Source: Pseudomonas vranovensis DSM 16006 (GTDB lineage: Bacteria > Pseudomonadota > Gammaproteobacteria > Pseudomonadales > Pseudomonadaceae). Taken from it: a stretch of DNA of 64,000 nucleotides. Each line of letters starts with the position of its first letter. The first letter of the stretch is position 1. The notes beneath the pieces were generated by a model that saw only the letters and a program-made list of their open reading frames with translations, was not told the origin of the DNA and did not search any database. A program made the position numbers and the translations under genes. Location: NCBI RefSeq assembly GCF_000425805.1, contig NZ_KE384454.1, positions 100,354-164,353 on the forward strand, read 5' to 3'. Of the stretch, positions 1-7,714 are shown piece after piece.

Positions 1-502
1 TGGCTCAGGCCCAGGTCGGCCTGCAGCCGGGCCTCTCATCGGCGTGCAGGGCAACGCCTTCGTAGTCGTGGTAGCTCAGGCTTGCGAGCACGAACATCGA
101 CTGCTGGGACAGCGGCAGGATCCCCGCCTGCTGCGCCGACACGGCAACGCCCGCGGCGGTGTGGGTATGCAGCACGCAATTGACGTCGTGGCGCACCTCA
201 TGCACGGCGCTGTGAATGGTGTAGCCGGCGGGGTTGATCTCAAAGGGGCTGTCCATCTGCTTGGAACCCTCAAGATCGACCTTCACCAGGCTGGAGGCGG
301 TGATCTCATGGAACATCAACCCATAGGGGTTGATCAGGAAATCTTCGGTGCCCGGTACCTTGGCCGAGATATGGGTGAACACCAGGTCATCCCAGCCATG
401 CAGGGCGATCAGGCGGTAGCAGGCGGCCAGGTCCACGCGGGTCTGCCACTCCTGGGCCGAGACTAGCTGCTGGACATCACCCGGTGTTTTCAGGCTGTGC
501 AT
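1..502 (-). CDS. class II aldolase/adducin family protein, 3' end cut by window edge, probable frameshift
   Basis: This is the N-terminal part of a class II aldolase/adducin-fold protein (sugar-phosphate aldolase and decarboxylase superfamily, zinc dependent). The visible protein has the family's GWDDLVFTHISAKVPG segment and the zinc-site segment CVLHTHTAAGVAVS. The start at 502 is preferred over an upstream ATG at 547 because AAGGAAAG lies just ahead of it and the family usually begins near here. The frame meets a TGA close to the window edge. Reading the other frame from about position 37 outward restores ARLQADLGLS, the expected continuation after ADE, so one base appears to be missing near 30-37. 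The gene is divergent from the AraC gene at 676, which may control it. The substrate cannot be inferred. Confidence 0.75.
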
Positions 503-675
503 CGGTGCTTTCCTTGTTCTTGTGGGTATGGCCCTGAGTCTAGCCACACGGCACCCGGGCGGAACTCGCCTTGGCAGCCAAGCTGATAGCCTTGCGGGTC
601 AACCGGCAGGTGAGGTTGTTCGCGTGCGGGCAGTGGTGTAGAAATGCTGCGCACGTTTTGAACAAGAGTCCGTTG
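503..675. promoter_or_regulatory. divergent intergenic region, aldolase / AraC
   Basis: This 173 bp stretch separates the divergent starts of the class II aldolase gene and the AraC regulator gene, so it should hold both promoters. I recognise no operator or strong -35/-10 pair in it. Confidence 0.35.
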
Positions 676-1683
676 ATGACCGAGCGCACCACCTCTTCCC
701 ATTGGGCCAGCACTATCGTCCAGTCCCTTGAGCACCAGGGAGTGGACTGCCGCCGACTGTTCCAGACCCTGGGCATGAACTACGCCGCCCTGAACGACGC
801 CGATGCACGCTTTCCCCAGGATGGCATGACCCGCTTGTGGCAGGAGGCGACACTGAGCACCGGCAACCCGGCCATTGGCCTTGGCATGGCCCGCGCCGTC
901 CGGCCATCGGCCTTTCATGTGGTGGGCTATGCGGTGATGTCCAGCCATACATTGCTGGAGGGTATCGAGAGCCTGGTGCGCTACCAGCGAATCATCGGCG
1001 AGGGGGCAGACCTGGCCCTGCAGGCCACGGACGAAGGCTATGACTTGACGCTGGCCATTCATGGCGACCGTCTGCCCTCGACCCGGCAAAGTGCCGAAGG
1101 GTCGCTGGCGTACTTTCTTGCGTTCTGTCGCTGGTTGGCCAATCGGCCATTGCAGCTTCGGCGGGTGTGTTTTCGCAGTGAAGCGCCCCAGGACCCCGGG
1201 CCCTACGCCGAGGTATTCCAGGCACCCTTGCAGTTCGAGGCCGAGCGCTACGCCCTGTGCTTTGAGCGCGCCGACCTGCAGGCGCCGCTGCCTACGGCCA
1301 ATGCTGGCCTGGCCAAGTTGCACCAGCGTTTTGCCGATGACTACCTGACACGTTTCGCCGATGGCCAGGTGACGCACCAGGTGCGCTTGCTGCTGTGTCG
1401 CCTGCTGCCTCGGGGTGAGCCTCGTCGAGAAGCCATGGCCCAGGCCCTGTTGTTGTCCGAGCGCACCTTGCAGCGGCGCTTGCAGGAGGAGGGCAGCAGT
1501 TTTCACCAATTGCTCGACGACACGCGCCGTACCTTGGCCGAACAGTACCTGGCCCAGCCGGGGCTGAGCCTTCAGGAGATCTCCTATTTGCTGGGGTTCT
1601 CTGCGCCGAGCAATTTCTTTCGCGCCTTCCGGCGCTGGTTTGCCACCACCCCCAACGACTACCGTGCCAGCCGCGCGCCTTAG
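676..1683 (+). CDS. AraC family transcriptional regulator
   Basis: This is a 335-residue AraC-type regulator. The N-terminal two thirds resemble the arabinose-binding-like domain of the OruR/ArgR-type AraC proteins (PF12625 type), with segments such as NPAIGLGMARAVRPSAFH. The C-terminal hundred residues form the double helix-turn-helix, ending in LSLQEISYLLGFSAPSNFFR and FRRWFATTPNDYR. The ATG at 676 (MTERTTSS) is preferred over 571 because it matches the usual family start, although its ribosome site is weak. It lies divergent to the class II aldolase gene and converges with the HD gene, sharing the last bases of both stop codons. The effector is unknown. Confidence 0.88.
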   Translation: MTERTTSSHWASTIVQSLEHQGVDCRRLFQTLGMNYAALNDADARFPQDGMTRLWQEATLSTGNPAIGLGMARAVRPSAFHVVGYAVMSSHTLLEGIESLVRYQRIIGEGADLALQATDEGYDLTLAIHGDRLPSTRQSAEGSLAYFLAFCRWLANRPLQLRRVCFRSEAPQDPGPYAEVFQAPLQFEAERYALCFERADLQAPLPTANAGLAKLHQRFADDYLTRFADGQVTHQVRLLLCRLLPRGEPRREAMAQALLLSERTLQRRLQEEGSSFHQLLDDTRRTLAEQYLAQPGLSLQEISYLLGFSAPSNFFRAFRRWFATTPNDYRASRAP

Positions 1684-2252
1684 CAGGCGGCCAGGTACAG
1701 CGATTGCCGGGGACGGGCAAATACCCGGTGCAGTATCGGCTCGAAGAACGCCAGGGGCAGGGTCTCGCCCGCCGGGTCGAAGGCGGCCGCGTCGTAGCGG
1801 GCGCAGAACTCGATGGTGCGCAGGTACTGCGGGTGCTGCTTGAATTGCTCGCGCAAAAAGCGATCCATGCCCAGGTGATGGAAAAAGTAGTAGCCCTGGA
1901 AGATGCCGTGGTGTTCGATCATCCAGTGGTTTTCGGCGCTGACAAAGGGCTTGAGCATCGCTGCGCCGATATCGGCGTGATTGTAGCTGCCCAGGGTGTC
2001 GCCGATATCGTGGAGCAGGGCGCAGACCACGTACTCTTCGTCTTCACCGGCGCGATAGGCCAGGGTGGCGGTCTGCAGGGAATGGGTCAGTCGGTCTACC
2101 GGAAAGCCGCCGAAATCGCCTTCGAGCAATTTCAGGTGAGCGAGAATGCGCTCGGGCAAACCGGCGGCGAAGTCGGGAAAGTGACGAGCGATGATTGCCC
2201 AGTCCTCGGCGGTACCGTCGTCCATGTGGGTAAAGCGCGCGCGTGCGTTCAT
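1680..2252 (-). CDS. HD-domain protein, PhnZ/MIOX-like (putative mixed-valent diiron oxygenase or phosphohydrolase)
   Basis: This 190-residue single-domain HD protein keeps the ligand series seen in PhnZ, TmpB and myo-inositol oxygenase: His in THSLQTA, His-Asp in ALLHDIGD, His in NHADIGA, His in IEHHGIFQG, and a late Asp in ARYDAAAFD. In that family the residues bind a mixed-valent diiron centre that cleaves C-H/C-P or C-C bonds; a hydrolase role is also possible. The size matches PhnZ (about 190 residues). The start at 2252 has a GGAG site 7-8 nt upstream. No phosphonate genes lie nearby, so the substrate is open. The gene is convergent with the AraC gene and divergent from the DyP peroxidase gene. 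Confidence 0.72.
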   Translation of the reverse strand: MNARARFTHMDDGTAEDWAIIARHFPDFAAGLPERILAHLKLLEGDFGGFPVDRLTHSLQTATLAYRAGEDEEYVVCALLHDIGDTLGSYNHADIGAAMLKPFVSAENHWMIEHHGIFQGYYFFHHLGMDRFLREQFKQHPQYLRTIEFCARYDAAAFDPAGETLPLAFFEPILHRVFARPRQSLYLAAC

Positions 2253-2446
2253 GCAGGGCTCCAGGTTCAATGCCGTTGTGGCTGGGCCGAGCATAAGAAG
2301 CCGCGTGCCGTGTGCCCAATCGCTCCGGGCGCCAGGTTGTTATCTTTGTTGGCCATTGTTGGCCACGCCTGCGTCAAGGCGCCGCGCTTGTAGACCCTGG
2401 CCCCAGGCAGTAGCATTCGCGGCTTTACTCAAGGATCCGATACCCG

Positions 2447-3325
2447 ATGCAGTTCCAGCCAGGCATTCTCGACGCTCCCGTTCCTGCTCAAGCCCGTCAC
2501 CTGTTTTTCGCCCTGCACACACCCGCTGTGCTCGCTGGCGTGCTCGATGCACTGCTGCAAGCGGTAGATGGCAGCCGTGTGGTGGCCGGTTTCGGCGCGC
2601 CGCTGGTACAGGCGCTGGGGCGTAGCATTGATGGCCTGCGTGCCTTCCCGCAGTTGACCGCCGCCGTCGACAATCCTTGCACCCAGCACGACCTGTGGTT
2701 GTGGGTGCGCGGCGATGACCGCGGTGAACTGTGGTTGCTCAGCCAGGCCCTGGAAAAGCTGCTGGCGCCGGCGTTTGTGCTGGTCGAGGCCACCGACGCC
2801 TTTCGCCACAAGAGTGGCCATGACCTGACCGGCTATGAAGATGGCACCGAGAACCCGGTGGAAGACGCCGCGATTGATGCTGCAATCGTTGCTGGCGATG
2901 TGCGTGGGGTGAGTGGTTCGAGCTTTGCTGCGTTCCAGCTGTGGCGTCATGACCTGGACTGCTTCAAGGCACTGCCGCAGGCTGAGCAGGACGACATCAT
3001 TGGCCGACGCAAGTCCGACAATGAGGAGCTGGATGATGCGCCGGTGTCGGCGCATGTCAAACGCACTGCCCAGGAAAGCTTCGAGCCTGAGGCGTTCATC
3101 GTGCGTCGGTCGATGCCTTGGGCGGACGAGCGCGGGGCCGGGCTGGCCTTTCTGGCTTTTGGTCATTCGTTCGATGCGTTTGAAGTGCAGTTGCGGCGCA
3201 TGAGCGGTCTGGAAGATGGCGTGGTCGATGCGTTGTACCGCTTCAGCCGACCACTCACCGGCGGCTACTACTGGTGCCCGCCGATGTGCGAAGCCGGCCT
3301 GGACCTCAGCGCCTTACTGGGCTGA
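2447..3325 (+). CDS. Dyp-type heme peroxidase (YfeX/class B-like)
   Basis: This 292-residue dye-decolorizing peroxidase would use H2O2 to oxidise dyes, phenolics or Mn(II) with a b-type heme. The signature GxxDG is present as GYEDGTENP, placing the catalytic Asp near residue 132. The proximal heme His is near residue 203 (SAHVKRT) and the distal Arg lies in FIVRRSMPW. The length and absence of a signal peptide fit cytosolic class B/YfeX-type enzymes. AAGGA lies about 12 nt before the ATG. No encapsulin gene is adjacent. The gene stands alone, divergent from the HD gene and followed by a REP-type repeat. Confidence 0.92.
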   Translation: MQFQPGILDAPVPAQARHLFFALHTPAVLAGVLDALLQAVDGSRVVAGFGAPLVQALGRSIDGLRAFPQLTAAVDNPCTQHDLWLWVRGDDRGELWLLSQALEKLLAPAFVLVEATDAFRHKSGHDLTGYEDGTENPVEDAAIDAAIVAGDVRGVSGSSFAAFQLWRHDLDCFKALPQAEQDDIIGRRKSDNEELDDAPVSAHVKRTAQESFEPEAFIVRRSMPWADERGAGLAFLAFGHSFDAFEVQLRRMSGLEDGVVDALYRFSRPLTGGYYWCPPMCEAGLDLSALLG

Positions 3326-3385
3326 CAACTGTAGGCGCGATAGCCAGCACATCTGGAGTTGCCTGGAAAACGGCCGCTACGCGGC

Positions 3386-3471
3386 CGATCGCAGTCTCGT
3401 TCCTCGGCAGCGGCTACAGAGTACCGGTGTTGCCGCTGGCGACAGCCTGCGATCGACCGCACAGCGGTCGT
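3386..3471. repeat. Pseudomonas REP/BIME-type inverted repeat
   Basis: Two inverted arms are visible. The first begins CGATCGCAG near 3386 and ends in GCAGCGGCTAC. The second runs GCCGCTGGCGACAGC and ends CTGCGATCG near 3455. A small hairpin, GACCGC-ACA-GCGGTC, follows. The same element in opposite orientation occurs at the other end of the window (63910-64000). It lies between the convergent stops of the DyP gene and the export operon, where REP elements often act as terminators or mRNA stabilisers. The remainder of 3326-3502 shows nothing else recognisable. Confidence 0.75.
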
Positions 3472-3502
3472 GGTTCAACACAGTTGCCCCCACTGGTCGG
3501 GT

Positions 3503-5599
3503 TCAAAACCCGCTCTCGCGCAGGAACACGGCCATCAGGTGCGTCACCCCATCGGCCAGCAAGCTGCGGCGCTCGCCCTCGATTTTCAGATGCCCCCGGG
3601 TTTCGCGCAACGAGGGCAAGGGCGCATCCAGCTGAACCAAGACCTGGAACACCGCAGTCGTCGGTATCAGCGCGCTTTCATGCGCCGCCACCGCCAACGG
3701 CCCGCCATAGCGTGACGCCAACAGCCGATGGCTGAGCTGGCTGGTACGGGTGCTGGCGATGGCCAGCACCTGTCCGCTTACCGGCGCGGGCTGCCCATCG
3801 GCATAAAAACGCACCCGGCCACCCTGCACCAGGCGATGCACTTTGTCCTGGTCGACATAGGCATCGACCTGCCAGTGGCGCGGGTCGATCAATACCCCCA
3901 GGGCTTCCTGGCGACCCACCCACTGCCCTGGCCGCCAATCAGGGTTGACGTCCAGCCATTGCCCTTCAAACGGTGCCTGCAGGTTGAGGCGGGCGATTTC
4001 CGAACGCGCCGAACGCGCTTCTTCGTATTGCACGCGCAAACGCTCACGGGTCGCTGCCTGTTCGGCAAGCCCGCCCGGCTCGGCCAGCAGGCCGCCCAGG
4101 CGCGCCTGGTAGCTGCGCGCATTGGCTTCGCTGCTCTGCAGGCGCGAGGCGATGTCGGGCTCGTCCAGTACCACCAGGGTTTCCCCGGCCTTGACTGTAC
4201 CCTCGCCACGCACCGACTGCAGGCGGGCAGGATAGGGCGCATATACCCGCAGCTGATGTTCTGCACGGGCCACGCCCACGGCGTCGATCTGGCTGCGCCA
4301 AGGCACTGCCAGCAGCAGCAACAGCGCTGCCAGCAGGCCATAGAATACCCACCGCCGGCGCTGCGGCACGGCGCTGCGCTGGGCGTACCAATGCTTGAGT
4401 TCACGCCAGATCGGCATGGCGATAAACCAGGACAGTTCCACTACCAACAGTACGATCCCCAGCAATTTGAAAAAGAACAGGTACACCGCCAGGGCAATCC
4501 CCAGGAACAGCACCAGCCGGTAGGCCCAGGTGAGAAAGGCAAAGGTCACCAGCAGGCGGCGCTTGCTGGCCGGAAAGTGTTCCGGCCAGGGTTCGTCCAG
4601 GCCCAGCAGGTTGCGGCGCAGGCTGACCCGGGCCAGTGCCGAGGCGCGTTCGTGCAGGTTGGGAAAATCCAGCAGGTCGGAGAGGATGAAGTAGCCGTCA
4701 AAACGCATGAATGGGCTGGCATTGAGGGCCAGAGACAGCACCCAACTGGTGGTCGCCAGGTACAGCAGGGCATTGCGCAGCGGGCCTGGGTCGCACAGGG
4801 CCCAGCCCAAGGTGCTCAGGCCTGCCAGTGACAGCTCGGTGATGATCCCCGCGGCGGCGATGGCCAGGCGTTGCTGCGACTTGCGCAATTTCCAGCTTTC
4901 ACCGGTGTCGGTGTAGAGCATGGGCCAGAGCACCACGAAGGCAATGCCCATGTGACCCACTTTCAGCCCAAGGCGGGTTGCCACCAGGGCATGACCAAGC
5001 TCGTGCAAGGTCTTGGCGACCATCAGGGCCAGGGCAAAGCTGAGCAGCCCTTCGACCGAGAATGACTCGACCACGTCGTGGACGAAGGTGTCCCACTGGT
5101 GCAGCACCAAAATGATCCCCAGCACGCTCAAGGCAATGACCACCAGTGCCGTGAGCGGGCTGAACAGCCAGCCCAGTGACTGGGCCAGGTGCTGCAGGTG
5201 GTGTTGCGGGCGCACCAGCGGGATACGGAAGAACAAATAGTGATGCAGCCACCAGCGCCAGCTCAGCCAGGTACGCTCTTCGCCGCGTGCCTTGAGCCGT
5301 TCCAGCGCCTCGGGGCCCGCGCGCAGCAGTTGGTGCTGTTCAAGGAAGGCCTGGAACCCCAGCACCTGATCGACGTCGGGTTTGAGGGCCGTCTGCTCGG
5401 CAATCTGGGTGCTGACCTGGCGTGGTGTCTGGCCCCAGCGCAGCAGGCACTCGAACTCCAGCCAGCCAATCCGGTAAAAGCGGTTGATCACCGTGTCCTG
5501 GATCACCCAGGCCGGCTCGCCGTTGCTGCCCTCGGACGCCTCGCTCAGGCGCAGGTCTTCACGCAGGGGCGGCAACGGCAGGTCGGCGGGCTCGCGCAT
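3503..5599 (-). CDS. M50 site-2-type metalloprotease / HlyD fusion protein (adhesin export component)
   Basis: This 698-residue inner-membrane protein has three parts. Residues about 25-95 look like a PqqD/RRE-type winged-helix fold (weak similarity, judged by eye). Residues about 140-415 form a multi-pass M50 peptidase with zinc motif HELGH at 199-203 and the second-site segment NASPFMRFDG (Asp near 301). After a membrane span near 415-435, residues about 440-690 form a HlyD/biotinyl-lipoyl-like periplasmic adaptor with an alpha-hairpin. The gene is translationally coupled to the upstream adaptor gene (TAATG overlap). As the last gene of the adhesin operon it is a likely inner-membrane partner for export or processing. 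Whether the protease is active is unknown. Confidence 0.82.
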   Translation of the reverse strand: MREPADLPLPPLREDLRLSEASEGSNGEPAWVIQDTVINRFYRIGWLEFECLLRWGQTPRQVSTQIAEQTALKPDVDQVLGFQAFLEQHQLLRAGPEALERLKARGEERTWLSWRWWLHHYLFFRIPLVRPQHHLQHLAQSLGWLFSPLTALVVIALSVLGIILVLHQWDTFVHDVVESFSVEGLLSFALALMVAKTLHELGHALVATRLGLKVGHMGIAFVVLWPMLYTDTGESWKLRKSQQRLAIAAAGIITELSLAGLSTLGWALCDPGPLRNALLYLATTSWVLSLALNASPFMRFDGYFILSDLLDFPNLHERASALARVSLRRNLLGLDEPWPEHFPASKRRLLVTFAFLTWAYRLVLFLGIALAVYLFFFKLLGIVLLVVELSWFIAMPIWRELKHWYAQRSAVPQRRRWVFYGLLAALLLLLAVPWRSQIDAVGVARAEHQLRVYAPYPARLQSVRGEGTVKAGETLVVLDEPDIASRLQSSEANARSYQARLGGLLAEPGGLAEQAATRERLRVQYEEARSARSEIARLNLQAPFEGQWLDVNPDWRPGQWVGRQEALGVLIDPRHWQVDAYVDQDKVHRLVQGGRVRFYADGQPAPVSGQVLAIASTRTSQLSHRLLASRYGGPLAVAAHESALIPTTAVFQVLVQLDAPLPSLRETRGHLKIEGERRSLLADGVTHLMAVFLRESGF

Positions 5600-6945
5600 T
5601 ACAGGCCACTCCAGGCACGTACCGCTGCGATCGGGCGGCGCAGCAGGTAGTAGCCGAGCATGACCCGGCCGCCATACAGCTTGGCGGTGCCATGCAGGCC
5701 CAGGCGAGCATGCTCCGAAGCGTCGTCGATGCTCGCCAGCAGCCGATAGGCGACCACATTGTCGTCGGTACTACGGGCCTGGTAGCTGGTCTCGAGGATC
5801 TTGCCCTTGAGCGGTGTCAGGGGGTAGGCGGTCAGAAACAACGTCACCTCGGCCCCGGGTTCCAGGGCGATGGCGTCGGCCACCGGCAGTTGGATGAGCA
5901 TCGCCGGTTGCGCAGGGTCGGCCACCTGCATGATGCGCTCGCCGGTGACTACCGGTTTGCCCAGCCAGTCGTTGGGGTCGCTGAACACCGCGACGCCATT
6001 GCGTGGCGCCAGCACCCGGGTGCGCTTGAGCTGGGCCTGGACCGCTGCCAGTTCGGCCCGGCGCTGGCGAGCGCGGCCTTCGAGCAGGGTCAGCTCGCCT
6101 TTGCTTTGCGGGTTGTCGAAGGCGCGCTGGCTGGCTGCCGACAGTTCGGCATCGGCCACCGCGACCTCCTTGCCAAGTACTTCGGCGCGGCTGCGCAGGG
6201 TGGTCTCATCGAGGGAGAACAAGGGTGTCCCCACTTCGACCACCTGGTTGGGTCGTACCTGGATCTGGTCGATCACGCCATCAATGGGGGAACTGATGAT
6301 CTGTGCCTGGCGCGAGACGATTTCGGCCGGTGCCAATGCGCTCTGGCGCACCGGCAACAGCAACAACAGCCCCAGCGCCGCCACTAGCAGCAGGCCCTGG
6401 CGCCGGCTCAGGCCCCAGCGAAACAGCCGGCGTTGACGGCTCAGCGCCGTCCAGCAGTAACCCCAGGTGTCGAGCAGTGTAGGCAGGGCCTGTTGCATTG
6501 GTGCAGGCGGCGCCTGCTCCAGCAACAGCAGCAAGATACCCAGGCGCTCACCGTCGCGAGCGTGTACCGGCAGGCACCACAACCCTTCGGGCCACCATTC
6601 ATCCCAGCCGTCGGCGATGTCTGCGGGCGGTGGCACGCTGTTGCGAGTCAGCCACACAGGCGCGGCATCGGGCACCTGGCTTGCAACCCAGCGACTGGCC
6701 CGCTGCAACCAGACCAGGTAGGGCGAATCTTCGCTGGGGCGAGTCAGGCCCGAGACCTGCAGCAGCTCAAGGCGCTTGCCGCGCTGGGCGAACACCAGGG
6801 CCTGGTGGAACGCCAACAGCGGGTACAGGTCGTTGGCCATGGAGAAGCTCAGGGCATTGAGCGAGTCGGCCTGCAAGGCACGGTCTCGCAAGGCCCCCAG
6901 CTGCAGCAGCAGGTTCAGCGGCGGGGGCGATTCACTCATGGTCAT
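5599..6945 (-). CDS. HlyD-type membrane fusion protein with N-terminal cytoplasmic GAF-like domain
   Basis: This 448-residue protein has about 180 cytoplasmic residues, one membrane span (183-199), then a HlyD-family periplasmic region. The barrel-sandwich halves are visible as IISSPIDGVIDQIQVRPNQ and LKRTRVLAPRNGVAVF, flanking a coiled-coil hairpin. The N-terminal part resembles a degenerate GAF domain, which is an inference from composition and length. The protein would bridge the inner-membrane component and the TolC-type pore. It overlaps the upstream adaptor gene by 14 bp and the downstream M50 gene by 1 bp, so translation is coupled. A second in-frame ATG lies at 6939; neither start has a strong ribosome site. 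Confidence 0.8.
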   Translation of the reverse strand: MTMSESPPPLNLLLQLGALRDRALQADSLNALSFSMANDLYPLLAFHQALVFAQRGKRLELLQVSGLTRPSEDSPYLVWLQRASRWVASQVPDAAPVWLTRNSVPPPADIADGWDEWWPEGLWCLPVHARDGERLGILLLLLEQAPPAPMQQALPTLLDTWGYCWTALSRQRRLFRWGLSRRQGLLLVAALGLLLLLPVRQSALAPAEIVSRQAQIISSPIDGVIDQIQVRPNQVVEVGTPLFSLDETTLRSRAEVLGKEVAVADAELSAASQRAFDNPQSKGELTLLEGRARQRRAELAAVQAQLKRTRVLAPRNGVAVFSDPNDWLGKPVVTGERIMQVADPAQPAMLIQLPVADAIALEPGAEVTLFLTAYPLTPLKGKILETSYQARSTDDNVVAYRLLASIDDASEHARLGLHGTAKLYGGRVMLGYYLLRRPIAAVRAWSGL

Positions 6946-7714
6946 CGGGGAACCGCGCCGTGCCGCTCATGCCGGCAATCAATTCGGGGTACTTGTTATC
7001 GAGCTGGGCTTCGAGCTCGACGGTCTGCGCCACGGCATCGACCCGGGCGTTGATGACGCTGATATGTGCCGGGTACTGCTTGCCGGTTTCAACGATGTTC
7101 ACCTCCAGGGGCATGCCGGGCTTGAGGTGCTTCAAACGGGTGGAGGGCACGTTCAGGCGCACCTTGAGGTCGCCATCGCTGACCAGGTCGAACAACGGCG
7201 TGCCGGCACTCACGGTCTGGTAGGGCTTTACATGGACCTTGGCGACTCGCCCGGCAAACGGCGCCAACACCTGACAATAGCTGCTTTGCGCGGCGGCCAT
7301 GGCCTGGGCGCCGTCGGCCTTCTGTACTTCGGTATTGGCCATCGACACTTCAAGATCGCCCACCGCATCGAGTTTGCGCAGGCTTTTCTTGGCGTCCAGG
7401 TTCTGCCGGGCCATGGCCAGTTCGGCGGCGGCCACCTTGGCCCGGGCCTGGGCTTCGCTGCAATTGAACCGCGCCAGCGGGGCAGACTTGGCCACGCGCT
7501 GGCCAAAGCTGCCGCGGAGCTCGGTCAGGGTCCCGGCCATCTGGCTCGACAGGGTGGTTTCCAGCTCCGGGGCCAGCAACACGCGAATGGTCGCGGCCTC
7601 GTCCAGGGGCGGCGGCACATGGGTGGCCTGGGGGGCGTCTTCGGCCCAGGCGGGCAGGGCAGTGGCGAGCGACAACAGAATCATCACGGCAGATTCACAA
7701 GCTCGGTTGGGCAT
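6932..7714 (-). CDS. periplasmic adaptor (HlyD/RND-type membrane fusion) protein
   Basis: This 260-residue adaptor has an N-terminal signal peptide ending near LPAWAED. It is followed by a lipoyl/barrel-sandwich domain split around a coiled coil: LSSQMAGTLTELRGSFGQRV and YCQVLAPFAGRVAKVHVKPY. The length is short for the family, which usually has 350 or more residues. The start at 7714 is chosen because AAGGAA precedes it; the longer frame up to 7762 would run further into the TolC-type gene. It overlaps that upstream gene by 20 bp. It is the second adaptor of the operon, so the exporter has three HlyD-like modules if the M50 fusion is counted. Confidence 0.82.
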   Translation of the reverse strand: MPNRACESAVMILLSLATALPAWAEDAPQATHVPPPLDEAATIRVLLAPELETTLSSQMAGTLTELRGSFGQRVAKSAPLARFNCSEAQARAKVAAAELAMARQNLDAKKSLRKLDAVGDLEVSMANTEVQKADGAQAMAAAQSSYCQVLAPFAGRVAKVHVKPYQTVSAGTPLFDLVSDGDLKVRLNVPSTRLKHLKPGMPLEVNIVETGKQYPAHISVINARVDAVAQTVELEAQLDNKYPELIAGMSGTARFPDDHE

